Assembly: GCA_027186245.1 (NCBI GenBank) | Contig: CP114481.1 | Span: 23,963,501 to 24,027,500 of the forward strand | DNA: 64,000 nt | DNA from: Coriaria nepalensis | Lineage: Eukaryota > Streptophyta > Magnoliopsida > Cucurbitales > Coriariaceae | Direction of reading: 5' to 3' | In this document: positions 39,491-52,562 of the stretch, piece after piece | Layout: each line of letters begins with the position of its first letter | How positions within the stretch are numbered: the stretch's first letter is position 1 | Position numbers and translations under genes: made by a program | The notes under the pieces: model-generated | Told to the model about the DNA's origin: nothing | The model's input: only the letters and a program-made list of their open reading frames with translations | The model's database searches: none

Positions 39491-39858
39491 GGTTCGAAGT
39501 GCCTTCAAACAATTTAATGATTGAAAAGACTGAGTGATATGCTTTTTAATGCTAAAATAATGCATTGTTGTCTTTAGAATTCGTTTGAATTAATTTAGAA
39601 TGATTGAATGACTCGAAGAGACTCAGTGACAAGACTTAAAGGCTAAACAAATGCATTATTGCCTTCAATAGATTAACTACAAGTTATGCAAGAAAGTCCT
39701 GTTTAAAGGCTGAATTTCGTTCGAAGTGATGTAGAAAGATTTAATGCCTAAAAGAGACGTAATAATATGACTTTAAGGCTAAAAAATGCATAGTTGCCTT
39801 CAATAGATCAAGTGCAAGTTATGCATGAAAGTCGTGTTTTAAATACAAAAATAGAATT
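39491..39858. repeat. Shortened HOR (368 bp) with a 51-bp deletion inside monomer A
   Basis: Monomer A reads normally to GTTGTCTTTAG near 39576 and then jumps to AATTCGTTTG of the A/B junction, losing the TAGATTAATTGC...GGGCGAAAATAG part. Adding back 51 bp restores 419. The joint has a 3-bp overlap, TAG, at both ends of the lost segment, as expected for slippage or microhomology-mediated deletion. Monomers B and C of this unit are intact. Confidence 0.87.
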
Positions 39859-41116
39859 GGTTCGAAGAGCCTTCAAACAATTTAATGATTGAAAAGACTG
39901 AGTGATATGCTTTTTAATGGTAAAATAATGCATTGTTGTCTTCAATAGATTAATTACAAGTTATGTAAGAAAATAATGTTGGAATGGCGAAAATAGAATT
40001 CGTTCGTATTAATTTAGAATGATTTAATGACTAGAAGAGACTTAGTGACAGGACTTTAAGGCTAAACAAATGCATTGTTGCCTATAATAGATCAACTGCA
40101 AGTTATGCACGAAAGTCATGTTTAAAGGCCGAATTTCGTTCGAAGTGATTTAGAATGATTTACTAACTAAAAGAGACGCAAAAATATGACTTTAAGGCTA
40201 AAAAAATGCATAGTTGCCATCAATAGATCAATTGCAAGTTATGCATCAAAGTCACGTTTTAAATGCAAAACGAGAATTGGTTCGACGTGCCTTGAAACAA
40301 TTTAATGATTAAAAAGACTGAGTGATATGCTTTTTCATGCTAAAATAATGCATTGTTGTCTTCAGTAGATTAAGTGCAAGTTATGTAAGAAAATAATGTT
40401 TGAAGGGCGAAAACAGAATTCGTTTGAATTAATTTAGAATGATTGAATGACTCGAAGAGACTCAGTGACAGGACTTAAAGGCTAAACAAATGTATTGTTT
40501 CCTTCAATAGATTAACCGCAAGTTATGCACGAAAGTCCTGTTTAACGGCTGAATTTCGTTCCAAGTGATGTAGAAAGATTTAATGACTAAAAGAGACGCA
40601 ATAATATGACTTTAAGGCTAAAAAATGCATAGTTGCCTTCAATAGATCAAGTGCAAGTTATGCATGAAAGCCGTGTTTTAAATACAAAAATAGAATTGGT
40701 TCGAAAAGCCTTCAAACAATTTATTGATTGAAAAGACTGAGTGATTTGCTTTTTAATGGTAAAATAATGCATTGTTGTCTTTAGTAGATTAATTGCAAGT
40801 TATGTAAGAAAATAATGTTTGAAGGGCGAAAATAGAATTCGTTCGAATTAATTTAGAATGATTGAATGACTCGAAGAGACTCAGTGACAGGACTTAAAGG
40901 CTAAACAATTGCATTGTTGCCTTCAATAGATTAACTGCAAGTTATGCACGAAAGTCCTGTTTAAAGGCTGAATTTGGTTCCAAGTGATGTAGAAAGATTT
41001 AATGACTAAAAGAGACGCAATAATATGACTTTAAGGCTAAAAAATGCATAGTTGCCTTCAATAGATCAAGTGCAAGTTATGCATGAAAGTCGTGTTTTAA
41101 ATACAAAAATAGAATT

Positions 41117-41400
41117 GGTTCGAAGAGCCTTCAAACAATTTATTGATTAAAAAGACTGAGTGATATGCTTTTTAATGGTAAAATAATGCATTGTTGTCTT
41201 TAGTAGATTAATTGCAAGTTATGTAAGAAAATAATGTTTGAAGGGCGAAAATAGAATTCGTTTGAATTAATTTAGAATGATTTAATGACTAGAAGAGACT
41301 TAGTGACATGACTTTAAGGCTAAACAAATGCATTGTTGCCTATAATAGATGAACTGCAAGTTATGCATGAAAGTCGTGTTTTAAATACAAAAATAGAATT
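41117..41400. repeat. Dimeric HOR (284 bp): hybrid B/C monomer
   Basis: After an intact A, monomer B runs to GATGAACTGCAAG and, within the shared GCAAGTTATGCA (41356-41367), changes into the tail of C (TGAAAGTCGTG). One monomer equivalent (about 136 bp) is missing. The joint lies in the segment most alike between B and C, consistent with homologous out-of-register recombination. Confidence 0.88.
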
Positions 41401-43078
41401 GGTTCGAAGAGCCTTCAAACAATTTATTGATTGAAAAGACTGAGTGATATGCTTTTTAATGGTAAAATAATGCATCGTTGTCTTTAGTAGATTAATTGCA
41501 AGTTATGTAAGAAAATAATGTTTGAAGGGCGAAAATAGAATTCGTTCATATTAATTTAGAATGATTTAATGACTCTAAGAGACTTAGTGACAGGACTTAA
41601 AGGCTAAACAAATGAATTGTTGCCTTCATTAGATTAACTGCAAGTTATGCGCCAAAGTCATGTTTGAAGGCCGAATTTCGTTCGAAATGATTTAGAAAGA
41701 TTTAATGACTAAAAGAGACGCAATAATATGACTTTAAGGCTAAAAAATGCATAGTTGCCTTCAATAGATCAAGTGCAAGTTATGCATGAAAGTCGTGTTT
41801 TAAATACAAAAATAGAATTGGTACGAAGAGCCTTCAAACAATTTATCGATTGAAAAGACTTAGTGATATGCTTTTTAATGGTAAAATAATGCATTGTTGT
41901 CTTCAGTAGATTAATTGCAAGTTATGTAAGAAAATAATGTTTGAAGGGCGAAAATAGAAATCGTTTGAATTAATTTAGAATGATTTATTGACTAGAAGAG
42001 ACTTAGTGACATGACTTTAAGGCTAAACAAATGCATTGTTGCCTATAATAGATGAACTGCAAGTTATGCACGAAAGTCATGTTTAAAGGCCGAATTTCAT
42101 TCGAAGTGATTTAGAATGATTTACTGACTAAAAGAGACGCAAAAATATGACTTTAAGGCTAAAAAAATGCATAGTTGCCATCAATAGATCAATTGCAAGT
42201 TATGCATCAAAGCCGCGTTTTAAATGCAAAACGAGAATTGGTTCGAAGTGCCTTCAAACAATTTAATGATTGACAAGACTGAGTGATATGCTTTTTAATG
42301 CTAAAATAATGCATTGTTGTCTTCAGTAGATTAATTGCAAGTTATGTAAGAAAATAATGTTTGAAGGGCGAAAATAGAATTCGTTTGAATTAATTGAGAA
42401 TGATTGAATGACTCGAAGAGACTCAATGACAGGACTTTATGGCTAAACAAATGCATTGTTGCCTATAATAGATGAACTGCAAGTTATGCACGAAAGTCAT
42501 GTTTAAAGGCCGAATTTCGTTCGAAGTGATTTAGAATGATTTACTGACTAAAAGAGACGCAAAAATATGACTTTAAGGCTAAAAAAATGCATATTTTCCT
42601 TCAATAGATCAATTGCAAGTTATGCATGAAGGTCGCGTTTTAAATACAAAATAGAATTGGTTCGAAGTGCCTTCAAACAAGTTAATGATTGAAAAGACTG
42701 AGTGATATGCTTTTTAATGCTAAAATAATGCATTGTTGTCTTTAGTAGATTAATTGCAAGTTATGTAAGAAAATAATGTTTGAAGGGCGAAAATAGAATT
42801 CGTTTGAATTAATTTAGAATGATTTCATGACTAGAAGAGACTTAGTGACATGACTTTAAGGCTAAACAAATGCATTGTTGCCTATAATAGATCAACTGCA
42901 AGTTATGCACGAAAGTCATGTTTAAAGGCCGAATTTCGTTCGAAGTGATTTAGAATGATTTACTAACTAAAAGAGACGCAAAAATATGACTTTAAGGCTA
43001 AAAAAATGCATAGTTGCCATCAATAGATCAATTGCAAGTTATGCATCAAAGTCACGTTTTAAATGCAAAACGAGAATT

Positions 43079-43361
43079 GGTTCGACGTGCCTTGAAACAA
43101 TTTAATGATTGAAAAGACTGAGTGATATGCTTTTTAATGCTAAAATAATGCATTGTTGTCTTTAGTAGATTAATTACAAGTTATCTAAGAAAATAATGTT
43201 TGAAGGGCGAAAATAGAATTCGTTCATATTAATTTAGAATGATTTAATGACTCGAAGAGACTTAGTGACAGGACTTAAAGGCTAAAAAAATGCATAGTTT
43301 CCTTCAATAGATCAATTGCAAGTTATGCATGAAGGTCGCGTTTTAAATACAAAATAGAATT
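43079..43361. repeat. Dimeric HOR (283 bp), first of two
   Basis: Intact A is followed by B up to GACAGGACTTAAAGG, and within GGCTAAA (near 43281) the sequence passes into C (AAAATGCATAGTTTCC). The B/C fusion point differs from that of the 41117 unit, so this is a separate event. Confidence 0.88.
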
Positions 43362-43644
43362 GGTTCGAAGTGCCTTCAAACAATTTAATGATTGAAAAGA
43401 CTGAGTGATATGCTTTTTAATGCTAAAATAATGCATTGTTGTCTTTAGTAGATTAATTACAAGTTATCTAAGAAAATAATGTTTGAAGGGCGAAAATAGA
43501 ATTCGTTCATATTAATTTAGAATGATTTAATGACTCGAAGAGACTTAGTGACAGGACTTAAAGGCTAAAAAAATGCATAGTTTCCTTCAATAGATCAATT
43601 GCAAGTTATGCATGAAGGTCGCGTTTTAAATACAAAATAGAATT
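43362..43644. repeat. Dimeric HOR (283 bp), second of two
   Basis: Same B/C joint and the same variants as the preceding unit (CATAGTTTCC, GAAGGTCGCG, AAATACAAAATAG), so the deleted form was itself tandemly duplicated. The following unit at 43645 is a full 419 bp. Confidence 0.88.
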
Positions 43645-44594
43645 GGTTCGAAGTGCCTTCAAACAATTTAATGATTGAAAAGACTGAGTGATATGCTTTT
43701 TAATGCTAAAATAATGCATTGTTGTCTTTAGTAGATTAATTACAAGTTATCTAAGAAAATAATGTTTGAATTGCGAAAATAGAATTCGTTCGTATTAATT
43801 TAGAATGATTGAATGATTGGAAGAGACTCAGTGACAGGACTTCAAGGCTAAACAAATGCATTGTTGCCTTCAATATATAAACTGCAAGTTATGCACGAAA
43901 GTCCTGTTTAAAGCCTGAATTTCGTTCGAAGTGATGTAGAAAGATTTAATGACTAAAAGAGACGCAATAATATGAATTTAAGGCTAAAAAATGCATAGTT
44001 GCCTTCAATAGATCAAGTGCAAGTTATGCATGAAAGTCGTGTTTTAAATACAAAAATAGAATTGGTTCGAAGAGCCTTCAAACAATTTATTGATTTAAAA
44101 GACTGAGTGATATGCTTTTTAATGGTAAAATAATGCAATGTGGTCTTCAGTAGATTAATTTCAAGTTATGTAAGAAAATAATGTTTGAAGGGCGAAAATA
44201 GAATTCGTTTGAATTAATTTAGAATGATTTAATGACTAGAAGAGACTTAGTGACATGACTTTAAGGCTAAACAAATGCATTGTTGTCTATAATAGATCAA
44301 CTACAAGTTATGCACGAAAGTCATGTTTAATGGCCGAATTTCGTTCGAAGTGATTTAGAATGATTTACTAACTAAAAGGGACGCAAAAATATGACTTTAA
44401 GGCTAAAAAAATGCATAGTTGCCATCAATAGATCAATTGCAACTTATGCATCAAAGTCGCGTTTTAAATGCAAAACGAGAATTGGTTCGAAGTGCCTTCA
44501 AACAATTTAATGATTAAAAAGACTGAGTGATATGCTTTTTCATGCTGAAATAATGCATTGTTGTCTTTAGTAGATTAAATGCAAGTTATCTAAG

Positions 44595-45745
44595 AAAATA
44601 ATGTTTGAAGGGCGAAAATAGAATTCGTTTGAATTAATTGAGAATGATTGAATGACTCGAAGAGACTCAGTGACAGGACTTTATGGCTAAACAAACGCAT
44701 TGTTGCCTATAGTAGATGAACTGCAAGTTATGCACGAAAGTGATGTTTAAAGGCCGAATTTCGTTCGAAGTGATTTAGAATGATTTACTGACTAAAAGAG
44801 ACGCAAAAATATGACTTTAAGGCTAAAAAAATGCATAGTTTCCTTCAATAGATCAATTGCAAGTTATGCATGAAGGTCGCGTTTTAAATACAAAATAGAA
44901 TTGGTTCGAAGTGCCTTCAAACAATTTAATGATTGAAAAGACTGAGTGATATGCTTTTTAATGCTAAAATAATGCATTGTTGTTTTTAGTAGATTAATTA
45001 CAAGTTATCTAAGAAAATAATGTTTGAAGGGCGAAAATAGAATTCGTTCATATTAATTTAGAATGATTTAATGACTCGAAGAGACTTAGTGACAGGACTT
45101 AAAGGATAAACAAATGAATTGTTGCCTTCATTAGATTAACTGCAAGTTATGTGCCAAAGTCATGTTTAAAGGCCGAATTTCGTTCGAAATGATTTAGAAA
45201 GATTTAATGACTAAAAGAGACGCAATAATATGACTTTAAGGCTAAAAAATGAATAGGTTCCTTTAAAAGATCAAGTGCAAGTTATGCACGAAAGTCGTGT
45301 TTTAAATACAAAAATAGAATTGGTTCGAAGAGCCTTCAAACAATTTAATGATTGAAAAGACTGAGTGATATGCTTTTTAATGGTAAAATAATACATTGTT
45401 GTCTTGAATAGATTAATTGCAAGTTATGTAAGAAAATAATGTTTGAAGGGCGAAAATAGAATTTGTTTGAATTAATTTAGAATGATTTAATGACTAGAAC
45501 AGACTTAGTGACATGACTTTAAGGCTAAACAAATGCATTGTTGCCTATAATAGATCAACTGCAAGTTATGCACGAAAGTCATGTTTAAAGGCCGAATTTC
45601 GTTCGAAGTGATTTAGAATGATTTACTGACTAAAAGAGACGCAAAAATATGACTTTAAGGCTAAAAAAATGCATTGTTGCCATCAATAGATCAATTGCAA
45701 GTTATGCATCAAAGTCGCGTTTTAAATGCAAAACGAGAATTGGTT
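44595..45745. repeat. Long-range duplicate, copy 1 (partner 52563-53713)
   Basis: It shares ACTTTATGGC, AAACAAACGC, CTATAGTAGATGAAC, AAAGTGATG, TTTAAAAGATCAAG, AATACATTGTTGTCTTG and CTAGAACAGAC with a block 7967-7968 bp (19 HORs) downstream. Similarity ends where this copy reads CGAAATGCC and the partner CGGAGTGCC. Confidence 0.86.
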
Positions 45746-45878
45746 CGAAATGCCTTCAAACAATTTAATGATTGACAACACTGAGTGATATTCTTTTTAA
45801 TGCTAAAATAATGCATTGTTGTCTTCAGTAGAGTAATTGCAAGTTATGTAAGAAAATAATATTTGAAGGGCGAAAATA

Positions 45879-46750
45879 GAATTCGTTCATATTAATTTAG
45901 AATGATTTAATGACTCGAAGAGACTTAGTGACAGGACTTAAAGGCTAAACAAATGCATTGTTGCCTTCAATAGATTAACTAGAAGTTATGCATGAAAGTC
46001 CTGTTTAAAGGCCGAATTTCGTTCGAAGTGATTTAGAAAGATTTAATGACTAAAAGAGACGCAATAATTTGACTTTAAGGCTAAAAAATGCATAGTTGCC
46101 ATCAATAGATCAAGTGCAAGTTATGCATGAACGTCGTGTTTTAAATACAAAAATAGAATTGGTTCGTAGTGCCTTCAAACAATTTAATGATTGAAAAGAC
46201 TGAGTGATATGCTTGTTAATGCTAAAATAATGCATTGTTGTCTCCAGTAGATTAATTGCAAATTATGTAAGAAAATAAAGTTTGAAGGGCGAAAATAGAA
46301 TTCGTTTGAATTAATTTAGAATGATTTAATGACTAGAAGAGACTTAGTGACATGACTTTGAGGCTAAACAAATGCATTGTTGCCTTCAATAGATTAACTG
46401 CAAGTTATGCACGAAAGTCATGTTTCAAGCCTGAATTTCGTTCGAAGTGGTTTAGAATGATTTACCGACTAAAAGAGACGCAAAAATATGACTTTAAGGC
46501 TAAAAAATGCATAGTTGCCTTCAATAGATCAAGTGCAAGTTATGCATGAAAGTCGTGTTTTAAATACAAAAATAGAATTGGTTCGAAGAGCCTTCAAACA
46601 ATTTATTGATTGAAAAGACTGAGTGGTATGCTTTTTAATGGTAAAATAATGCATTGTTGTCTTTAGTAGATTAATTGCAAGTTATGTAAGAAAATAATGT
46701 TTGAAGGGCGAAAATAGAATTCGTTCGTATTAATTTAGAATGATTTAATG
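45879..46750. repeat. 1257-bp-offset duplicate, copy 1 (partner 47137-48008)
   Basis: It shares TTAACTAGAAGTTATGC, GCAATAATTTGAC, the A3-type monomer (GTAGTGCC, CTTGTTAATGC, TCTCCAG), CTTTGAGGC, TTTCAAGCCTG and TTTACCGAC with a block three HORs downstream. One visible difference is GTTATGCACG versus GTTATGTACG in B. Confidence 0.88.
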
Positions 46751-47110
46751 ACTCGAATAGACTCAGTGACAGGACTGAAAGGCTAAACAAATGCATTGTT
46801 GCCTTCAATAGATTAACTACAAGTTATGCACGAAAGTCCTATTTAAAGGCCGAATTTCGTTCGAAGTGATTTAAAAAGATTTAATGACTTAAAGAGACGC
46901 AATAATATGACTTTAAGGCTAAAAAATGAATAGTTGCCTTCAATAGATCAAGTGCAAGTTATGCATGAAAGTCGACTTTTAAATACAAAAATAGAATTGG
47001 TTCGTAGCGCCTTCAAACAATTTAATGATTGAAAAGACTGAGTGATATCCTTTTTAATGGTAAAATAATGAATTGTTGTCTTCAGTAGATTAATTGCAAG
47101 TTATGTAAGA
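46735..47110. repeat. 1677-bp-offset duplicate, copy 1 (partner 48412-48787)
   Basis: Shared markers are CTCGAATAGACTC, GACAGGACTGAAAGG, AAGTCCTATTTAAAGG, GATTTAAAAAG, AGTCGACTTTT and ATATCCTTTTTAATGG. The offset is four HORs. This block directly follows the 45879-46750 block, but in the second copies the order has a different segment between them, so blocks have been reassorted. Confidence 0.83.
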
Positions 47111-47136
47111 AAATAATGTTTGAAGGGTGAAAATAG

Positions 47137-48008
47137 AATTCGTTCATATTAATTTAGAATGATTTAATGACTCGAAGAGACTTAGTGACAGGACTTAAAG
47201 GCTAAACAAATGCATTGTTGCCTTCAATAGATTAACTAGAAGTTATGCACGAAAGTCCTGTTTAAAGGCCGAATTTCGTTCGAAGTGATTTAGAAAGATT
47301 TAATGACTAAAAGAGACGCAATAATTTGACTTTAAGGCTAAAAAATGCATAGTTGCCATCAATAGATCAAGTGCAAGTTATGCATGAAAGTCGTGTTTTA
47401 AATACAAAAATAGAATTGGTTCGTAGTGCCTTCAAACAATTTAATGATTGAAAAGACTGAGTGATATGCTTGTTAATGCTAAAATAATGCATTGTTGTCT
47501 CCAGTAGATTAATTGCAAATTATGTAAGAAAATAAAGTTTGAAGGGCGAAAATAGAATTCGTTTGAATTAATTTAGAATGATTTAATGACTAGAAGAGAC
47601 TTAGTGACATGACTTTGAGGCTAAACAAATGCATTGTTGCCTTCAATAGATTAACTGCAAGTTATGTACGAAAGTCATGTTTCAAGCCTGAATTTCGTTC
47701 GAAGTGGTTTAGAATGATTTACCGACTAAAAGAGACGCAAAAATATGACTTTAAGGCTAAAAAATGCATAGTTGCCTTCAATAGATCAAGTGCAAGTTAT
47801 GCATGAAAGTCGTGTTTTAAATACAAAAATAGAATTGGTTCGAAGAGCCTTCAAACAACTTATTGATTGAAAAGACTGAGTGGTATGCTTTTTAATGGTA
47901 AAATAATGCATTGTTGTCTTTAGTAGATTAATTGCAAGTTATGTAAGAAAATAATGTTTGAAGGGCGAAGATAGAATTCGTTCGTATTAATTTAGAATGA
48001 TTTAATGA
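47137..48008. repeat. 1257-bp-offset duplicate, copy 2 (partner 45879-46750)
   Basis: Second copy. After about 48008 it diverges (GACTCAGTGATATGAC here, GACTCAGTGACAGGACTG in copy 1). Confidence 0.87.
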
Positions 48009-48411
48009 CTCGAAGAGACTCAGTGATATGACTTTAAGGCTAAACGAATGCATTGTTGCTTTCAATAGCTCAACTGCAAGTTATGCACGAAAGTCATGTT
48101 TAAAGGCCGAATTTCGTTCGAAGTGATTTAGAATGATTTACTGACTAAAAGAGACGCAAAAATATGACTTTAAGGCTAAAAAAAATGCATAGTTTCTTCA
48201 ATAGATCAATTGCAAGTTATGCATGAAGGTCGCGTTTTAAATACAAAATAGAATTGGTTCGAAGTGCCTTCAAACAATTTAATGATTGAAAAGACTGAGT
48301 GATATGCTTTTTAATGCTAAAATAATGCATTGTTGTCTTTAGTAGATTAATTACAAGTTATCTAAGAAAATAATGTTTGAATTGCGAAAATAGAATTCGT
48401 TCGTATTAATT

Positions 48412-48787
48412 TAGAATGATTTAATGACTCGAATAGACTCAGTGACAGGACTGAAAGGCTAAACAAATGCATTGTTGCCTTCAATAGATTAACTACAAGT
48501 TATGCACGAAAGTCCTATTTAAAGGCCGAATTTCGTTCGAAGTGATTTAAAAAGATTTAATGACTAAAAGAGACGCAATAATATGACTTTAAGGCTAAAA
48601 AATGAATAGTTGCCTTCAATAGATCAAGTGCAAGTTATGCATGAAAGTCGACTTTTAAATACAAAAATAGAATTGGTTCGTAGTGCCTTCAAACAATTTA
48701 ATGATTGAAAAGACTGAGTGATATCCTTTTTAATGGTAAAATAATGAATTGTTGTCTTCAGTAGATTAATTGCAAGTTATGTAAGAA
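48412..48787. repeat. 1677-bp-offset duplicate, copy 2 (partner 46735-47110)
   Basis: Second copy, with GTAGTGCC where copy 1 has GTAGCGCC, and CTAAAAG where copy 1 has CTTAAAG. Confidence 0.82.
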
Positions 48788-50661
48788 AATAATGTTTGAA
48801 GGGCGAAAATAGAATTCGTTTGAATTAATTTAGAATGATTTCATGACTAGAAGAGACTTAGTGACATGACTTTAAGGCTAAACAAATGCATTGTTGCCTA
48901 TAATAGATCAACTGCAAGTTATGCACGAAAGTCATGCTTAAAGGCCGAATTTCGTTCGAAGTGATTTAGAATGATTTACTAACTAAAAGAGACGCAAAAA
49001 TATGACTTTAAGGCTAAAAAAATGCATAGTTGCCATCAATAGATCAATTGCAAGTTATGCATGAAAGTCGCGTTTGAAATGCAACACGAGAATTGGTTCG
49101 AAGTGCCTTCAAACAATTTAATGATTGAAAAGACTGAGTGATATGTTTTTTAATGCTAAAATAATGCATTGTTGTCTTCAGTAGATTAATTATAAGTTAT
49201 CTAAGAAAATAATGTTTGGAGGGCGAAAATAAAATTCGTTCGTATTAATTTAGAATGATTTAATGACTCGAAGAGACTTAGTGACATGAGTTAAAGGATA
49301 AAAAAATGCATTGTTGCCTTCAATAGATTAACTGCAAGTTATGCGCCAAAGTCATGTTTAAAGGCCGAATTTCGTTCGAAGTGATTTAGAAAGATTGAAT
49401 GACTAAAAGACACGCAATAATATGACTTTACGGCTAAAAAATGAATAGTTTCCTTCAATAGATCAAGTGCAGGTTATGCATGAAAGTTGTGTTTTAAATA
49501 CAAAAATAGAATTGGTTCGTAGTGCCTTCAAACAATTTAATGATTGAAAAGACTGAGTGATATGCTTGTTAATGCAAAAATATTGCATTGTTGTCTCCAG
49601 TAGATTAATTGCAAATTATGTAAGAAAATAATGTTTGAAGGGCGAAAATAGAATTCGTTTGAATTAATTTAGAATGATTGAATGACTAGAAGAGACTTAG
49701 TGACATGACTTTAAGGCTAAACAAATGCATTGTTGCCGATAATAGATCAACAGCAAGTTATGCACGAAAGTCATGTTTAAAGGCCGAATTTCGTTAGAAG
49801 TGATTTAGAATGATTTACTGACTTAAAGAGACGCAAAAATATGACTTTAAGGCTAAAAAAAATGCATAGTTGCCATCAATATATCAATTGCAAGTTATGC
49901 ATCAAAGTCGCATTCGAAATGCAAAAAGAGAATTGGTTCGAAGTGCCTTCAAACAATTCAATGATTGAAAAGACTGAGTGATATGCTCTTTCATGCTAAA
50001 ATAATGCATTGTTGTCTTCAGTAGATTAAATGCAAGTTATCTAAGAAAATAATGTTTGAATTGCGAAAATAGAATTCGTTCGTATTAATTTAGAATGATT
50101 TAATGACTCGAATAGACTCAGTGACAGGACTTAAAGGCTAAACAAATGCATTGTTGCCTTCAATAGATTAACTGCAAGTTATGCACGAAAGTCCTGTTTC
50201 AAGGCTGAATTTCGTTCCAAGTTATGTACAAAGATTTAATGACTAAAAGAGATGCAATAATATGACTTTAAGGCTAAACAATGCATAGTTGCTTTCAATA
50301 GATCAAGTGCAAGTTATGCATGAAAGTCGTGTTTTAAATACAAAAATAGAATTTGTTCGAAGAGCCTTCAAACAATTTATTGATTGAAAAGACTGAGTGA
50401 TATGCTTTTTAATGGTAAAATAATGCATTGTTGTCTTTAGTAGATTAATTGCAAGTTATGTAAGAAAATAATGTTTGAAGGGCGAAAATAGAATTCGTTT
50501 GAATTTATTTAGAATGATTTAATGACTAGAAGAGACTTAGTGACATGACTTTAAGGCTAAACAAATGCATTGTTGCCTATAATAGATCAACTGCAAGTTA
50601 TGCACGAAAGTCATGTTTAAAGGCCGAATTTCGTTCGAAGTGATTTAGAATGATTTAGTAA

Positions 50662-52335
50662 CTAAAAGAGACGCAAAAATATGACTTTAAGGCTAAAAAA
50701 ATGCATAGTTGCCATCAATAGATCAATTGCAAGTTATGCATCAAAGTCACGTTTTCAATGCAAAACGAGAATTGGTTCCAAGTGCCTTCAAACAATTTAA
50801 TGTTTAAAAATACTGAGTGATATGCTTTTTAATGCTAAAATAATGCATTGTTGTCTTCAGTAGATTAATTGCAAGTTATGTAAGAAAATAATGTTTGAAG
50901 GGCGAAAATAGAATTCGTTCATATTAATTTAGAATGATTTAATGACTCGAAAAGACTTAGTGATAGGACTTAAAGGATAAACAAATGAATTGTTGCCTTC
51001 ATTAGATTAACTGCAAGTTATGTGCCAAAGTCATGTTTAAAGGCCGAATTTCGTTCGAAATGATTTAGAAAGATTTAATGACTAAAAGAGACGCAATAAT
51101 ATGACTTTAAGGCTAAAAAATGCATAGTTGCCTTCAATAGATCAAGTGCAAGTTATGCATGAAAGTCGTGTTTTAAATACAAAAATTGAATTGGTACGAA
51201 GAGCCTTCAAACAATTTATCGATTGAAAAGACTTAGTGATATGCTTTTTAATGGTAAAATAATGCATTGTTATCTTCAGTAGATTAATTCCAAGTTATGT
51301 AAGAAAATAATGTTTGAAGGGCGAAAATAGAATTCGTTTGAATTAATTTAGAATGATTTATTGACTGGGAGAGACTTAGTGACATGACTTTAAGGCTAAA
51401 CAAATGCATTGTTGCCTATAATAGATCAACTGCAAGTTATGCACGAACGTCATGTTTAAAGGCCGAATTTCATTCGAAGTGATTTAGAATGATTTACTGA
51501 CTAAAAGAGACGCAAAAATATGACTTTAAGGCTAAAAAAATGCATAGTTGCCATCAATAGATCAATTGCAAGTTATGCATCAAAGTCACGTTTTCAATGC
51601 AAAACGAGAATTGGTTCCAAGTGCCTTCAAACAATTTAATGTTTAAAAATACTGAGTGATATGCTTTTTAATGCTAAAATAATGCATTGTTGTCTTCAGT
51701 AGATTAATTGCAAGTTATGTAAGAAAATAATGTTTGAAGGGCGAAAATAGAATTCGTTCATATTAATTTAGAATGATTTAATGACTCGAAAAGACTTAGT
51801 GATAGGACTTAAAGGATAAACAAATGAATTGTTGCCTTCATTAGATTAACTGCAAGTTATGTGCCAAAGTCATGTTTAAAGGCCGAATTTCGTTCGAAAT
51901 GATTTAGAAAGATTTAATGACTAAAAGAGACGCAATAATATGACTTTAAGGCTAAAAAATGCATAGTTGCCTTCAATAGATCAAGTGCAAGTTATGCATG
52001 AAAGTCGTGTTTTAAATACAAAAATTGAATTGGTACGAAGAGCCTTCAAACAATTTATCGATTGAAAAGACTTAGTGATATGCTTTTTAATGGTAAAATA
52101 ATGCATTGTTATCTTCAGTAGATTAATTCCAAGTTATGTAAGAAAATAATGTTTGAAGGGCGAAAATAGAATTCGTTTGAATTAATTTAGAATGATTTAT
52201 TGACTGGGAGAGACTTAGTGACATGACTTTAAGGCTAAACAAATGCATTGTTGCCTATAATAGATCAACTGCAAGTTATGCACGAAAGTCATGTTTAAAG
52301 GCCGAATTTCATTCGAAGTGATTTAGAATGATTTA
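50662..52335. repeat. Two tandem copies of an 839-bp double HOR
   Basis: Markers GTCACGTTTTCAATGC (50746 and 51585), GGTTCCAAGTGCC, GATAGGACTTAAAGG, ATTGAATTGGTACG, TTGTTATCTTC and GACTGGGAGAG occur twice, 839 bp apart. The only internal difference seen is CACGAACGTC (first copy) versus CACGAAAGTC (second). The match ends where ATTTACTGAC is replaced by ATTTAATGAC. Confidence 0.9.
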
Positions 52336-52562
52336 ATGACTAAAAGAGACGCAAAAATATGACTTTAAGGCTAAAAAAATGCATAGTTGCCATCAATAGA
52401 TCAATTGCAAGTTATGCATCAAAGTCGCGTTTTAAATGCAAAACGAAAATTGGTTCGAAGTGCCTTCAAACAATTTAATGATTGACAAGACTGAGTGATA
52501 TGCTTTTTAATGCTAAAATAATGCATTGTTGTCTTCAGTAGATTAATTGCAAGTTATGTAAG

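Noticed and set aside
46352..46549. 65-codon open frame, with a near-identical one at 47609-47806
   Set aside because: The pair exists because the DNA block was duplicated 1257 bp apart. One amino-acid difference in two copies gives no sign of selection, and the frame depends on the length of an A run.
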